Shown here one piece after another: positions 1-8,913 of a stretch of 64,000 bases of DNA. A model generated the notes under the pieces. That model was not told the DNA's origin, searched no databases, and was given only the letters and a program-made list of their open reading frames with translations. Position 1 is the first letter of the stretch. Each line of letters begins with the position of its first letter. Position numbers and translations under genes: made by a program. This DNA is from an uncultured Eubacteriales bacterium (GTDB taxonomy: Bacteria; Bacillota; Clostridia; Oscillospirales; Acutalibacteraceae), in contig CAKTVV010000009.1 of NCBI GenBank assembly GCA_934630515.1, positions 38,052 through 102,051 of the forward strand, in the 5' to 3' direction.

Positions 1-1415
1 CCGCTGTTGTATTCATACGGGAATTTGTAGTTGAAAATACGTTCCAAATAGTCGGTACCGGGCTGCTTCAGCTTGGATACCGCTCCGGCACCGCAGCCGA
101 GAATGGTGTGGGTCTCATCCATAATATATACGTTATATAAGCCCTCGCAGCCGGGCTTTGCCCAGCCCACATTCTCCTGATTGCCCACCGTGCGGCTCTG
201 ACGATAGAGATAATAGGGTCGATAGCCCGCCTGAGGCAGAGTATCTGCAGACAACTGCACCATGCGCACCGTGTCCTGCTCCGCCCGGTAATCCGCCCGA
301 TGCTGGAGCATGATATTGGACGCTCGCTTCATAGACAGGGTATGCACCGTCACGCTCTCGGGCTGCAGCGCCAATATCTTTTCCAACGTATCAGCAAAGC
401 CCTCGTAGCGATCCCCCGGCAAGCCGGCGATCAAGTCGGTGTTGATGTTGTCAAACCCGGCCTTACGAGCCAGTGCATAGGCGTCATAGAACTGCTCCAC
501 CGTATGCCGCCGACCAATGCCGTCCAGCACCGCCTGCTGCAGAGTCTGGGGGTTGATGCTCACCCGTCCGACCCCAGCCGCCCGCAGCACCGCCAGCTTT
601 TCCGCCGTCACGGTGTCCGGACGCCCTGCCTCCACGGTATACTCCCGCAGATGCGACAAATCAAAACTCTCCTCCACCGCCCGCAGCACTGCGGTCAGCT
701 GCTCTGCCGACAAAGTGGTAGGGGTACCGCCGCCAAAATACACCGTCTCCAGCCGCAGTCCCATAGACCGCACCAGCTGTCCGGTATACCGCAGTTCCCG
801 GCACAGCTGCTCCACATAGGCGGGGATCAGCTTTTTCGCCCGTTCCACCGTCTGAGACACAAAGGAACAATAATCGCACCGGGTAGGGCAAAAAGGGATG
901 GACACATACAGGCTGAACGACTCCGGGCGGGAGCGAGACAAAATCTCATTTTCGATCTCCAGTGTGCGGCAGCACAGGGACAGCTTTTCCTCGCTGACCA
1001 GCAGCTTTTCCCGGAAATAAGTCAGCGCCGACTCACGCCCCATCTCCCGCACCAGACGACGCAGCAGCTTCACCGGGCGTACCCCGGTCACCAGCCCCCA
1101 GGTCTGGGAAAATCCCAGCAGATCCGTCAATTGACGGTAAAGCAATGTACACAGAGCCAGCTCACAGCGATCGTCATACGCCGCACCGGACGGCTCCGAT
1201 GCGGTCAGCGTGCGGTCAAAACCATCCAGACGAACCCGGCAGGACAGCAACGCTCCAGCCGCCGTTTCGCCGCAGACGCATTCTGCCATCAGCCCCTCTC
1301 CCGACGCCGGAAACGGCTCGTCACGGTGGGTCACGATCTTTTCCAGCGGCAAAAATAAGCGACTGACGTTCTCCAATTCAAAATGAAAATCATTTCCTTG
1401 CAGATAGATGTGCAT
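1..1415 (-). CDS. hemZ: Oxygen-independent coproporphyrinogen III oxidase-like radical SAM protein HemZ (3' end cut by window)
   Basis: I translated this open frame by hand from an ATG at 1415 with an AAGGAG box about 10 bases upstream; it stays open to base 1, so about 471 residues are present and the C-terminus is missing. The radical-SAM cysteine motif CPTRCDYC lies near residues 176-183 and an FGGGTPT motif, which binds S-adenosylmethionine in this family, lies near 226-232. A long N-terminal extension before the radical-SAM core is typical of HemZ rather than HemN. HemZ-like proteins are linked to oxygen-independent decarboxylation of coproporphyrinogen III in haem synthesis, although many homologues in anaerobes have unproven activity. 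It is the last visible gene of the recJ-relA-dtd operon, 15 bases after the upstream stop. Confidence 0.88.
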   Translation of the reverse strand, partial: MHIYLQGNDFHFELENVSRLFLPLEKIVTHRDEPFPASGEGLMAECVCGETAAGALLSCRVRLDGFDRTLTASEPSGAAYDDRCELALCTLLYRQLTDLLGFSQTWGLVTGVRPVKLLRRLVREMGRESALTYFREKLLVSEEKLSLCCRTLEIENEILSRSRPESFSLYVSIPFCPTRCDYCSFVSQTVERAKKLIPAYVEQLCRELRYTGQLVRSMGLRLETVYFGGGTPTTLSAEQLTAVLRAVEESFDLSHLREYTVEAGRPDTVTAEKLAVLRAAGVGRVSINPQTLQQAVLDGIGRRHTVEQFYDAYALARKAGFDNINTDLIAGLPGDRYEGFADTLEKILALQPESVTVHTLSMKRASNIMLQHRADYRAEQDTVRMVQLSADTLPQAGYRPYYLYRQSRTVGNQENVGWAKPGCEGLYNVYIMDETHTILGCGAGAVSKLKQPGTDYLERIFNYKFPYEYNS

Positions 1416-1430
1416 AGAAAAACAGGCTCC

Positions 1431-2048
1431 TTATATAACAAACGGATTGGTACAGCGCTCCCGCCCCAAGGTTGTCGGCGCACCGTGACCGGGATATATC
1501 ACGCTTTTATCCGGCAAGGTCATCAGCTTTACAAGCGAGCGCTGCATCGCTATGCGGTCGCCTCCGGGAAAATCCGTGCGCCCGACGCTCTGGCAAAACA
1601 ACGTATCTCCGGTAAGCACCACATCGGCCCCGACAAAGCACACACTGCCGGGCGTGTGACCGGGGGTTTCCAGCACCCGAAGTGACTCGGCACCCTGCTG
1701 CAATATGTCCCCCTCCCGCAGCAGGCGATCGGCGTGCAGATCAACAATCGGCACGCCGCCGAACACGCCGGACAGGTTTCCTACCGGATCGGTCAAAAAT
1801 CCCGTATCGGCGGCGCCGACCCACAGAGGAATCTGCAGCGCTGCACACACCGCAGCCGCCGCACCCATATGATCGAAGTGGGCATGTGTCAGCAGCACCG
1901 CCTCCGGCGTGAAGTGCAGTTCCTTTACAGATAAAAGAATCCGTTCCGGTTCTGCACCGGGATCCACGATCCACCCGCCGCCGTTTGCGGTGCGCAGCAG
2001 ATAACAATTGGCTTCCAATTCCCCCACGGGCAAACGGTCTACCATCAT
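1431..2048 (-). CDS. Metallo-beta-lactamase fold hydrolase (glyoxalase II-like)
   Basis: This 205-residue protein has the metal-binding signature THAHFDHMG at residues 54-62 and a late YPGHGAPT motif, both typical of the small glyoxalase II-like branch of the metallo-beta-lactamase superfamily, which binds two metal ions and hydrolyses thioesters or related bonds. I chose the ATG at 2048 because it overlaps the dtd stop in an ATGA arrangement and has AAGGAG eight bases upstream; a start seven codons earlier has no ribosome site. In many Firmicutes a gene of this kind sits beside dtd and relA. The substrate is not evident. A methylglyoxal synthase gene lies elsewhere in the window, but a link to methylglyoxal disposal is only a guess. 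Confidence 0.88.
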   Translation of the reverse strand: MMVDRLPVGELEANCYLLRTANGGGWIVDPGAEPERILLSVKELHFTPEAVLLTHAHFDHMGAAAAVCAALQIPLWVGAADTGFLTDPVGNLSGVFGGVPIVDLHADRLLREGDILQQGAESLRVLETPGHTPGSVCFVGADVVLTGDTLFCQSVGRTDFPGGDRIAMQRSLVKLMTLPDKSVIYPGHGAPTTLGRERCTNPFVI

Positions 2049-2512
2049 ACGTTTGACTCCTTTTTCCAAAGGTCGGTATCCAATATCAGAGTAACCGGTC
2101 CGTCATTGCAGAGAGACACCTGCATATCGGCGCCGAACACGCCGGTCTGCACCTCCTGCACGCCGCAGACATGCAGCTGTGTCACCACCTCGTCAAACAG
2201 CGGACGGGCGAGCTCCGGACGGGCAGCGCCGAAAAAATCCGGACGCCGTCCATGCTTCATATTGGCGCAAAGGGTAAACTGGGATACCGCCAGCACTCCG
2301 CCGCCCACATCCAGCAGCGAGCGGTTCATCTTGCCGTTTTCGTCCTCAAACACCCGCAGCTCCGCCACCTTTTTCGCCAACAGTGCCGCCTCGGCCGGGG
2401 TATCCTCCGGGCATACCCCCACCAGCAGCAGCACCCCGCCGCCGACAGCGCCCACCGTCTTACCCTCGACCTCGACACGGGCTTGGGATACCCGCTGATA
2501 CACCGCTTTCAT
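2045..2512 (-). CDS. dtd: D-aminoacyl-tRNA deacylase
   Basis: The 155-residue product starts MKAVYQRVSQARVEV and carries the two family signatures: SQFTLCAN near residues 78-85 and NDGPVTLILDT near residues 136-146, the latter corresponding to the Gly-cisPro loop that excludes L-aminoacyl substrates. Dtd hydrolyses D-amino acids wrongly attached to tRNA in the cytoplasm. Length is normal for the family. It lies 17 bases after relA and overlaps the following hydrolase by four bases, so translation is probably coupled. Identification is secure. Confidence 0.96.
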   Translation of the reverse strand: MKAVYQRVSQARVEVEGKTVGAVGGGVLLLVGVCPEDTPAEAALLAKKVAELRVFEDENGKMNRSLLDVGGGVLAVSQFTLCANMKHGRRPDFFGAARPELARPLFDEVVTQLHVCGVQEVQTGVFGADMQVSLCNDGPVTLILDTDLWKKESNV

Positions 2513-2529
2513 TCGTCACGCTCCGTCCG

Positions 2530-4728
2530 TCAGGTGGTGGCTCGCTCGACCCGATCCACGATATCCACCGATTCCAGCTTTTTCATGATCATCTGCAAAT
2601 GCTCCACGCTGCTGACAACCACCGTAAGGGTGACCACAGCGCCGCCGCCCTCCATTTCCCGGGCGTTGACGGCGTGGACCGACACATGCATATTCGCCAG
2701 CACCGTCGTCAGCTTCAGCAGCAGGTTCTCGCCGCTGCCTGCAACCACCCGCAGGGTAGCATAGGACTCGGTTTTCTGCCCCGATTCCCATTGTACCGAC
2801 ACCCAGCGCTCCCGATTCGGGGCTTCTTCGATCACCTTCGGCACATTCGTGCAATCCCGGCGATGGATGGACACGCCATAGCCACGGGTGATGAACCCGA
2901 TGATGGGATCGCCCGGCACCGGATTACAGCATTGAGCAAACTTAACGAGACAATCCTCCATCCCGTCCACGATCACCCCGCCGTTATGATGCTTACGCCG
3001 CACAGGCGGGGTCAGCACCGGCTGCGCCGCCGTCTCCGTCTGCTCCTCCCGCTGAATGCGGGCGTATTCCTCCTTCATCCGGGGGATCAGCCGGGACAGT
3101 AAAATGCCGCCGTAACCGATCGCTGCATAGAAATCCTCCAGCGACGGGCAATGCTGCCGCCGGCTCTGATCCTGCAGAAACTCCGTCATCCGGTCCTCCG
3201 GCAGGCGAATGAGATTGCGGGACAGCTCCCGCTCCAGCTCCGCCCGTCCCTGCTGCACGTTTTCCTCCCGGCGCTCTCGCTTGAACCAGCTGCGGATCTT
3301 ATTGCGTGCCTCGCCGGTATGGACGATATTGAGCCAATCCCGGCTGGGGCCGTGACCGGGCGCCGCTGTCGTCAGGATCTCAACGATCTCGCCGGTCTTG
3401 ACCCGATAATCCAGCGGCACGATGCGTCCGTCCACCTTTGCGCCCACCATGCGGTTGCCTACCGCCGTATGAATGGCGTAGGCGAAATCCACAACGGTGC
3501 TTCCCACCGGCAGGGTGATCACATCGCCCTTAGGGGTGAACACAAATACGTCGTCGATATTCAGATCGGTCTTGATGCTGCGGACAATGTCCTCGGCATC
3601 GTCCACATCCTTCTGGTTCTCTATAAACTGCCGCACCCACGCCAGCCGTTCATCCAGCTTATCCTGCTTTTGCAGTCCCAGCTTATACTTCCAGTGGGCA
3701 GCGATACCGTATTCCGCCGTATAGTGCATCTCATAGGTACGGATCTGCACCTCAAAGGGGATCTTCTCCTTGCTCACCACCGTGGTATGAAGCGACTGAT
3801 ACATATTGGCTTTCGGGGTGGAGATGTAGTCCTTAAAGCGATTGGGCAGCGGACGGAACATCTCATGCACCAGACCCAGCACATTATAGCAGTCGTTGAC
3901 GGTATCCACGATCACCCGCACGGCATAAATATCGAAGATCTCGTCAAAGGCGTGCCCCTGAATGTACATCTTCCGGTAGATCCCGGCGATGCTCTTGACC
4001 CGCCCGGACATCTGCGCCTGGATCCCGTATTCCGCCAGCTTATCCCGGATCCGATCCTGAATGCCGGACAGAAACGCCGAGCGCTCCTCCGCCCGCAGCG
4101 CCAGATTATCCTCGATCTCCTTATACGCCACCGGATCCAGCACCCGCAGCGACCGGTCCTCCAGCTCCTCCTTAATGGAGCGGATCCCCAGCCGGTGCGC
4201 CAGCGGTGCATAAATGTCCAGCGTCTCCCGGGCTTTATCCCGGCGTTTCTGGGGCGGCCAGCCGTCGCTGGTGCGCATATTGTGCAGCCGATCCGCCAGT
4301 TTGATGATCATGACCCGCACATCCTGAGACATCGCCAGCAGCATCTTGCGCACATTCTCTGCCTGCTGCTCCTCCTTGGTGGAGAAATTCATCTTGGTGA
4401 TCTTGGTGACGCCATCCACCAGCTGCGCCACCTCATCTCCGAAGGCAGCGGAAATATCCGACAGCTCCAGCGGCGTATCCTCCACCACGTCATGGAGCAG
4501 CGCCGCCACTACGGAATCGCTGTCCATGCCCATCTCCACCAGAATACACGCCACATGCAGCGGATGACAGACATACTCCTCGCCGGATTGGCGTTTCTGC
4601 CCGGCGTGGGCCTTCTCCGCCATCTCGATTGCCCGTTCAATGCGGTCGATCTGATAGTTCTTTTCGCTCTCCGCCAGCAAGGTTTTCAGCGTTGCTTTGA
4701 CCGATTCTACGGTTTCCGGTGCGCTCAT
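2530..4728 (-). CDS. relA: Bifunctional (p)ppGpp synthetase/hydrolase, Rel/SpoT family
   Basis: The protein has 732 residues and the complete long-RSH architecture. An N-terminal HD hydrolase domain carries HDVVEDT near residue 80 and RLHNMRTSDGW near 145. The synthetase domain follows at roughly 230-350 and includes FKDYISTPKANMYQSLHTTV. A TGS domain (DDVFVFTPKGDVITLPVGS) lies near 390-455 and a C-terminal ACT domain near 655-730. Because both HD and synthetase motifs look intact, it probably both makes and degrades the stringent-response alarmone, as expected for the single Rel protein of a Firmicute. It overlaps recJ by four bases (ATGA) and precedes dtd. Confidence 0.96.
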   Translation of the reverse strand: MSAPETVESVKATLKTLLAESEKNYQIDRIERAIEMAEKAHAGQKRQSGEEYVCHPLHVACILVEMGMDSDSVVAALLHDVVEDTPLELSDISAAFGDEVAQLVDGVTKITKMNFSTKEEQQAENVRKMLLAMSQDVRVMIIKLADRLHNMRTSDGWPPQKRRDKARETLDIYAPLAHRLGIRSIKEELEDRSLRVLDPVAYKEIEDNLALRAEERSAFLSGIQDRIRDKLAEYGIQAQMSGRVKSIAGIYRKMYIQGHAFDEIFDIYAVRVIVDTVNDCYNVLGLVHEMFRPLPNRFKDYISTPKANMYQSLHTTVVSKEKIPFEVQIRTYEMHYTAEYGIAAHWKYKLGLQKQDKLDERLAWVRQFIENQKDVDDAEDIVRSIKTDLNIDDVFVFTPKGDVITLPVGSTVVDFAYAIHTAVGNRMVGAKVDGRIVPLDYRVKTGEIVEILTTAAPGHGPSRDWLNIVHTGEARNKIRSWFKRERREENVQQGRAELERELSRNLIRLPEDRMTEFLQDQSRRQHCPSLEDFYAAIGYGGILLSRLIPRMKEEYARIQREEQTETAAQPVLTPPVRRKHHNGGVIVDGMEDCLVKFAQCCNPVPGDPIIGFITRGYGVSIHRRDCTNVPKVIEEAPNRERWVSVQWESGQKTESYATLRVVAGSGENLLLKLTTVLANMHVSVHAVNAREMEGGGAVVTLTVVVSSVEHLQMIMKKLESVDIVDRVERATT

Positions 4729-6791
4729 GTCTGTCCTCCTTCACTTAAGTATTTCCATAAGGGCATCTGGGTCAGATCGGTTTTTCCGGTAGCCGGCAGC
4801 AGCTGCAGGCTCAGTCGCTCGCCACGATCCGTCACCGCCAGCAAGCCTGCCTCCCGCCAGATCTCCAGCGCCGTCAACAGCTGGAGGGGCGGCGGCAGCG
4901 TGCCGTGCGCACCGCCCACACGGGATACGGCATATTGCAGCTGCTCCGCCGTGCCGCTCCATCCTGCACAGGAATGCAGCATGCTGTACAACTTCGTCAG
5001 CAGCTCCCGGGGCGGCAGCGCCTGCTCCGGGGGAGCCTGCGTCTCTCGCCGCAGCAGTCCCTCATAGGTATCGATGGCATCCATCCATTGCTGCCGATCC
5101 GTCTGGGTATAGGACACATCCCGTATACGCACGCTGACGGTGGTATTTCCATGATATTCATTTTTCTCCAGCGCTACCACACAGTTCAGTACCGATCCGC
5201 AGGGAATGGGAAACTCCTCCGGGGCTGTCTGAAATTTCACCGCATTGATGCGCACACCGTCCCGGCTCAGAGATAGACGCAGGTGCTTGCCGCCGCCCAG
5301 AGCGGTGATGTTATCCAGCGTCATGCGGGACAGGCAGAACAGCGGTGCCGGATTTCCGGCGCCCAGCGGCTCCAGCGCATCCATCAGAAGCAGCTTTTCC
5401 AGATTGATCTGATCCGGGCGCATACGCAGGGCGATATGCAGCGCCGGAATCGGCATCCGGGGGTATTCCCGTGCCGCCCAGACATTTACCCGCTCCCGCA
5501 GCGCCGGTATCTGCGCCGCCTCCAGCGACAGCCCCGCCGCCATCTCGTGACCGCCAAAGGCGGTCAACAGCTCCCGGCAGCTATCCAGTGCCGGGTACAG
5601 CGGAAAGCCCTCCACACTGCGCCCGGAGCCATGCGCTGCGCCGTCCTCGCCCACGCTGATGACCACCGCCGGTTTGCCGTATTGCTCTGCCAGCCGTGCC
5701 GCCATAATCCCCAGCACACCGCCGTGCCAACCCGGTCCCTCGACCACCAGCACCCGCTGCGCCAACCAATCCGGATGCGCCGCCAGTGCCGTCTCGATTT
5801 GGGCGTAGATCTCCTGTCCGATACGCTGGCGCTCGCCATTCATCGCCTGCAGCTGCTCCGCCAGCGCCGCCGCCTGTGCCGCATCCTCTGCCAGCAGCAG
5901 CCGCAGCGCCACCTCCGGATCGCCCATTCGTCCGGCAGCGTTGAGCCGGGGCGACAGGGTGAACACCGCTGCCGACGCTGTCAGTATTTTTTCCGCATAT
6001 CCCGCCGCCTGCCGCAGCGCCGCCAGTCCGGGGCGGGTCGATTCGTTCAGCGCCCCGATCCCACGCCGCATCCAATCCCGATTAAAGCCCCGCAGCGGGA
6101 TCAGATCCGCCAGCGTTCCCAGCGTCAGCAGATCGCCGTAGCGGGCAAACACCGTCTCGCTATCCCCCTCCAGCACGCAGACCAGCATAAACGCCACACC
6201 TACACCCGCCAGATCCTTACAGGTGCTTTCGCAATCCGGACGATGGGGATCGACCACGGCGCATACCGCCGGCAGCGACTCCGGGGGCTGATGGTGATCG
6301 GTCACCACCACGTCGATCCCCGCCGCCGTCGCCGCCGCCACCTCCTCCGGTGTCAGCGAAATACCCGTATCCACCGTAACGATCAGCCGCACGCCGGCAG
6401 CCGCCGCCCGGGCTATACCATCCTCATGCAGTCCGTAACCGTCCTCCCGATGCGGGATCGCCCAATTCACATCGGCGCCGGCATCCCGCAGGTAGGTATA
6501 CAGCAGCACGGTAGCGGTGATCCCGTCCACATCGTAATCGCCGTAAATGAGGATTTTCTCCCGCTGCTCCAGCGCCTGCCGGATCCGCTGCGCCGCCGTC
6601 TCCATATCCGCATAAGCAAACGGGTCGGCCTCCTCCTCCGTGCCGGTAAGGAACGCATAGATCTCCTCGGGAGCGGTCAAGCCCTGCGCCGTCAGCAGCA
6701 GCGTGAGAAACGGGTGCAGCTCACACTCCGACGCCAGCTCCGATGCCAGCGCCGTATCCAGCGGGGCAAACTCCCAGCGCTTCATCCGCAT
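4725..6791 (-). CDS. recJ: Single-stranded-DNA-specific 5'-3' exonuclease RecJ
   Basis: This 688-residue protein has the DHH phosphoesterase motifs of RecJ: YGDYDVDGITA near residue 84, VTDTGIS and VTDHHQPP further on, and the DHHA1 signature GGHEMAAG in the middle of the chain, followed by the OB-fold and C-terminal extension usual in Firmicutes. RecJ degrades single-stranded DNA from the 5' end during recombination and mismatch or base-excision repair. The ATG at 6791 has AAAGGAG seven bases upstream. It is the first gene of the operon, preceded by a good promoter at 6840-6868. Confidence 0.95.
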   Translation of the reverse strand: MRMKRWEFAPLDTALASELASECELHPFLTLLLTAQGLTAPEEIYAFLTGTEEEADPFAYADMETAAQRIRQALEQREKILIYGDYDVDGITATVLLYTYLRDAGADVNWAIPHREDGYGLHEDGIARAAAAGVRLIVTVDTGISLTPEEVAAATAAGIDVVVTDHHQPPESLPAVCAVVDPHRPDCESTCKDLAGVGVAFMLVCVLEGDSETVFARYGDLLTLGTLADLIPLRGFNRDWMRRGIGALNESTRPGLAALRQAAGYAEKILTASAAVFTLSPRLNAAGRMGDPEVALRLLLAEDAAQAAALAEQLQAMNGERQRIGQEIYAQIETALAAHPDWLAQRVLVVEGPGWHGGVLGIMAARLAEQYGKPAVVISVGEDGAAHGSGRSVEGFPLYPALDSCRELLTAFGGHEMAAGLSLEAAQIPALRERVNVWAAREYPRMPIPALHIALRMRPDQINLEKLLLMDALEPLGAGNPAPLFCLSRMTLDNITALGGGKHLRLSLSRDGVRINAVKFQTAPEEFPIPCGSVLNCVVALEKNEYHGNTTVSVRIRDVSYTQTDRQQWMDAIDTYEGLLRRETQAPPEQALPPRELLTKLYSMLHSCAGWSGTAEQLQYAVSRVGGAHGTLPPPLQLLTALEIWREAGLLAVTDRGERLSLQLLPATGKTDLTQMPLWKYLSEGGQT

Positions 6792-6839
6792 ACGACCGCT
6801 CCTTTCTTAGTTTCTGTAATTAAGAAAATATATATCGTT

Positions 6840-6868
6840 ATATTAGCACGAACCACGCAAATATTCAA
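6840..6868 (-). promoter_or_regulatory. Sigma-A type promoter of the recJ-relA-dtd-hemZ operon
   Basis: Reading the minus strand, a -35 box TTGAAT is separated by exactly 17 bases from a -10 box TAATAT, which is preceded by TG in the extended -10 position. Transcription would start about 45 bases before the recJ ATG. Confidence 0.7.
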
Positions 6869-6943
6869 CAGATTTTTACGCAAAGAGGCGGTTTCAGGCG
6901 ATTTTTGCCGAAAAGCGCTGGAAATTCCTCCCCCATAATACAA

Positions 6944-6988
6944 GATTCCCCTCCTGCTGCAGCTTCATTCTGCAGCACGAGGGGGATC
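6944..6988 (-). terminator. Strong hairpin downstream of the beta-helix lipoprotein gene
   Basis: A 19-base stem (CCCCTC..TGCTGCAG paired with CTGCAGCA..GAGGGG) encloses a 7-base loop in the 344-base gap between the end of the carbohydrate locus and the recJ promoter. It is placed as a transcription stop for the long minus-strand operon, but no T-tract follows, so Rho-independent termination is uncertain. The rest of this gap holds no visible gene. Confidence 0.45.
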
Positions 6989-7135
6989 GGATACGATCTT
7001 GCTTTTTCGAGAGTGTGCCAAGCGAAGCCGGGCATCTTCTATGCCGCAGCCTGTCACCGGTCACAGCTCACATACCGGCCGGGTCCGCACCGAGCCACCG
7101 CCTGCAGCGGGAGCGGGCTTCTTCGCCGGGCTATA

Positions 7136-8911
7136 TCAACGCATGAATTTCGGGTCTTTCAGCACCACGCCCGGCTGCTCCCGGATCATCTTGCTATCCT
7201 GAAAGATACAGCCGTCAAACAAGATGTTGGATACCGTGAAACCAGCCACTGCCCCGCTTTTGGTCTCGCAATTGAAGTCAAACACATTCGAGGTACCGGC
7301 TGGGTGGGTGAAGGTGCAATTCCGATAGGTAATATTCTCCGGGATCGGACCCTCCACCTCGCTGGTCAGCCCGGAATAATGGGTCCACATCTGCAGCACA
7401 TTTATGGTGCAGTTTTCGATGGTCGCCTGCGCCCGGATACGGAAGGTGCCATCCAGCCGGCAGTTGGTGATCGTCGTTTTCGGGCTGGCCATTTCCTTAA
7501 AGTACAGATATTCTCCTCCGTCCAGATCGAAGGATCTGTCCAGACGGATCCGGATGCTGCTTGTGGTCTGAGAAATGACCTCTACCACCTTAGCTTCTCC
7601 GCAGCGAATGCCCTCGTCCGGATTCAGGATCACTGCCGTGTCTCCCTCCTCAATGCGGGCAAATCCGCCGCCGGCATAGTCCAGACCGACGATCTTCAGC
7701 TCGTTTTCCTCACCGATCTCCGTGATCTGCGCCAGAGTATTGGCGATGTTGAAAATATCGTCATGGCTGCCCCCAAAGACGCATTGATCGAAATGCAGGC
7801 TCTCCCGATTATCCTTGGCGTGCACCACATCCCGCCAGGCAACCGTAGCGCAGGAGTCGGCATCCTTCGGCTCCAGCCGCACATTCCGCCAATAGAGCTT
7901 TCCGAAATTGCCGTTTACCTGAAACACGAACATGGAGGCATTCCAGATACGGATATCTTCATAAGTGACCTCACCGGTGTTATGCAGCACCTGAAACGCC
8001 ACGCCGGAATGGGAATAACCGGGGGTCGGCAAATACCAGACAGAGCCTATCTCCTGCGCCCCTGACATGGCAATCTCCACATGGGTATCATTCAGCGCCG
8101 TGGCGATCGTGCAGGGAACCTGTCCACGCAGGCCGTTGGCCTTCAGAGCAAAGGCGTCCTTTGTATACTCCGGGGTCCTCCGGGCGCACTCCGCAAACCA
8201 TGCCGGTACGCTGAAGGTGACCCTTGATCCCTCGCACTTCTCCACAGTCGCCACGCAGGCCACCGGGGTATCGTAATTAAAATTGAAGCCCTTGACCGTA
8301 ATGCTTTCGCTCTGCACCACCGACAGGTACCCCTTGCCCGGCAGACCGATGACCGTGGTGTTATTGCCGATCAGGGATACGTTCTGCGCCCCGGAAATCT
8401 GCATCAGGCTGGAGCTGCCGGCAGCACAGGTTTTCAGCACATATTCCGTGTTTTCCTCAAACCGCACCTGCGCTACTTTGCCAGAGTTCTTTTTGGTATA
8501 TGTACAGGCAGTGGCGATGGCTTTGTTCACCGCCGTGCTGTCGTCGGTTTTTCCGTCTCCCTTCGCCCCGAAGGAGCGCACAAAAAACGCCTTGCCGCCG
8601 GCGATGTCCTGACCGAGGTTCAGCAGTTCCTCCTCCTCGGTCTTGAAATCGTCGTCGCCGAAGATCACATCGTCCACCAGAATACCGTTGCCGGAGCCGG
8701 GCGTGCTCGGCCACGTATCGTCATACCCCTTGCTCTCCGGTCCGGGATCCTCGTCAAGCCCCGGCGCCGAATCCTCATCGATCACCACATCGGAATAAAT
8801 ATCCGAGTATTTATCCGGGGGATACTCGATCACCTTTCTGCAGCCTGTCGTCATCGATATGAGGAGCGCCAGCGCAAGGCACACAGGGCCGCACGATTTG
8901 AGCTTACTCAT
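7136..8911 (-). CDS. Lipoprotein with right-handed parallel beta-helix domain (pectate-lyase superfamily, GH28/GH110-like)
   Basis: The 591-residue protein has a lipoprotein signal ending in TTGC near residue 23, an acidic linker to about residue 85, and then VRSFGAKGDGKTDDSTAV, the usual opening of the pectate-lyase superfamily beta-helix. A GSHDDIFNIAN motif near residue 380 carries paired aspartates of the kind that are catalytic in GH28 and GH110 enzymes. It is probably a membrane-anchored exo-acting glycosidase, but the substrate cannot be read from sequence. I preferred the ATG at 8911 because GGAGG lies seven bases before it, whereas the ATG at 8917 abuts the ribosome site. It is the last gene of the locus. 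Two paralogues in this window share the FGxxGDG...DD and DD(I/F)xN motifs. Confidence 0.8.
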   Translation of the reverse strand: MSKLKSCGPVCLALALLISMTTGCRKVIEYPPDKYSDIYSDVVIDEDSAPGLDEDPGPESKGYDDTWPSTPGSGNGILVDDVIFGDDDFKTEEEELLNLGQDIAGGKAFFVRSFGAKGDGKTDDSTAVNKAIATACTYTKKNSGKVAQVRFEENTEYVLKTCAAGSSSLMQISGAQNVSLIGNNTTVIGLPGKGYLSVVQSESITVKGFNFNYDTPVACVATVEKCEGSRVTFSVPAWFAECARRTPEYTKDAFALKANGLRGQVPCTIATALNDTHVEIAMSGAQEIGSVWYLPTPGYSHSGVAFQVLHNTGEVTYEDIRIWNASMFVFQVNGNFGKLYWRNVRLEPKDADSCATVAWRDVVHAKDNRESLHFDQCVFGGSHDDIFNIANTLAQITEIGEENELKIVGLDYAGGGFARIEEGDTAVILNPDEGIRCGEAKVVEVISQTTSSIRIRLDRSFDLDGGEYLYFKEMASPKTTITNCRLDGTFRIRAQATIENCTINVLQMWTHYSGLTSEVEGPIPENITYRNCTFTHPAGTSNVFDFNCETKSGAVAGFTVSNILFDGCIFQDSKMIREQPGVVLKDPKFMR

Positions 8912-8913
8912 TT

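Noticed and set aside
3151..5067. 638-codon plus-strand frame over relA and recJ
   Set aside because: Both underlying minus-strand genes are clear family members; the antisense product is His/Arg/Leu-rich low-complexity sequence typical of a shadow.
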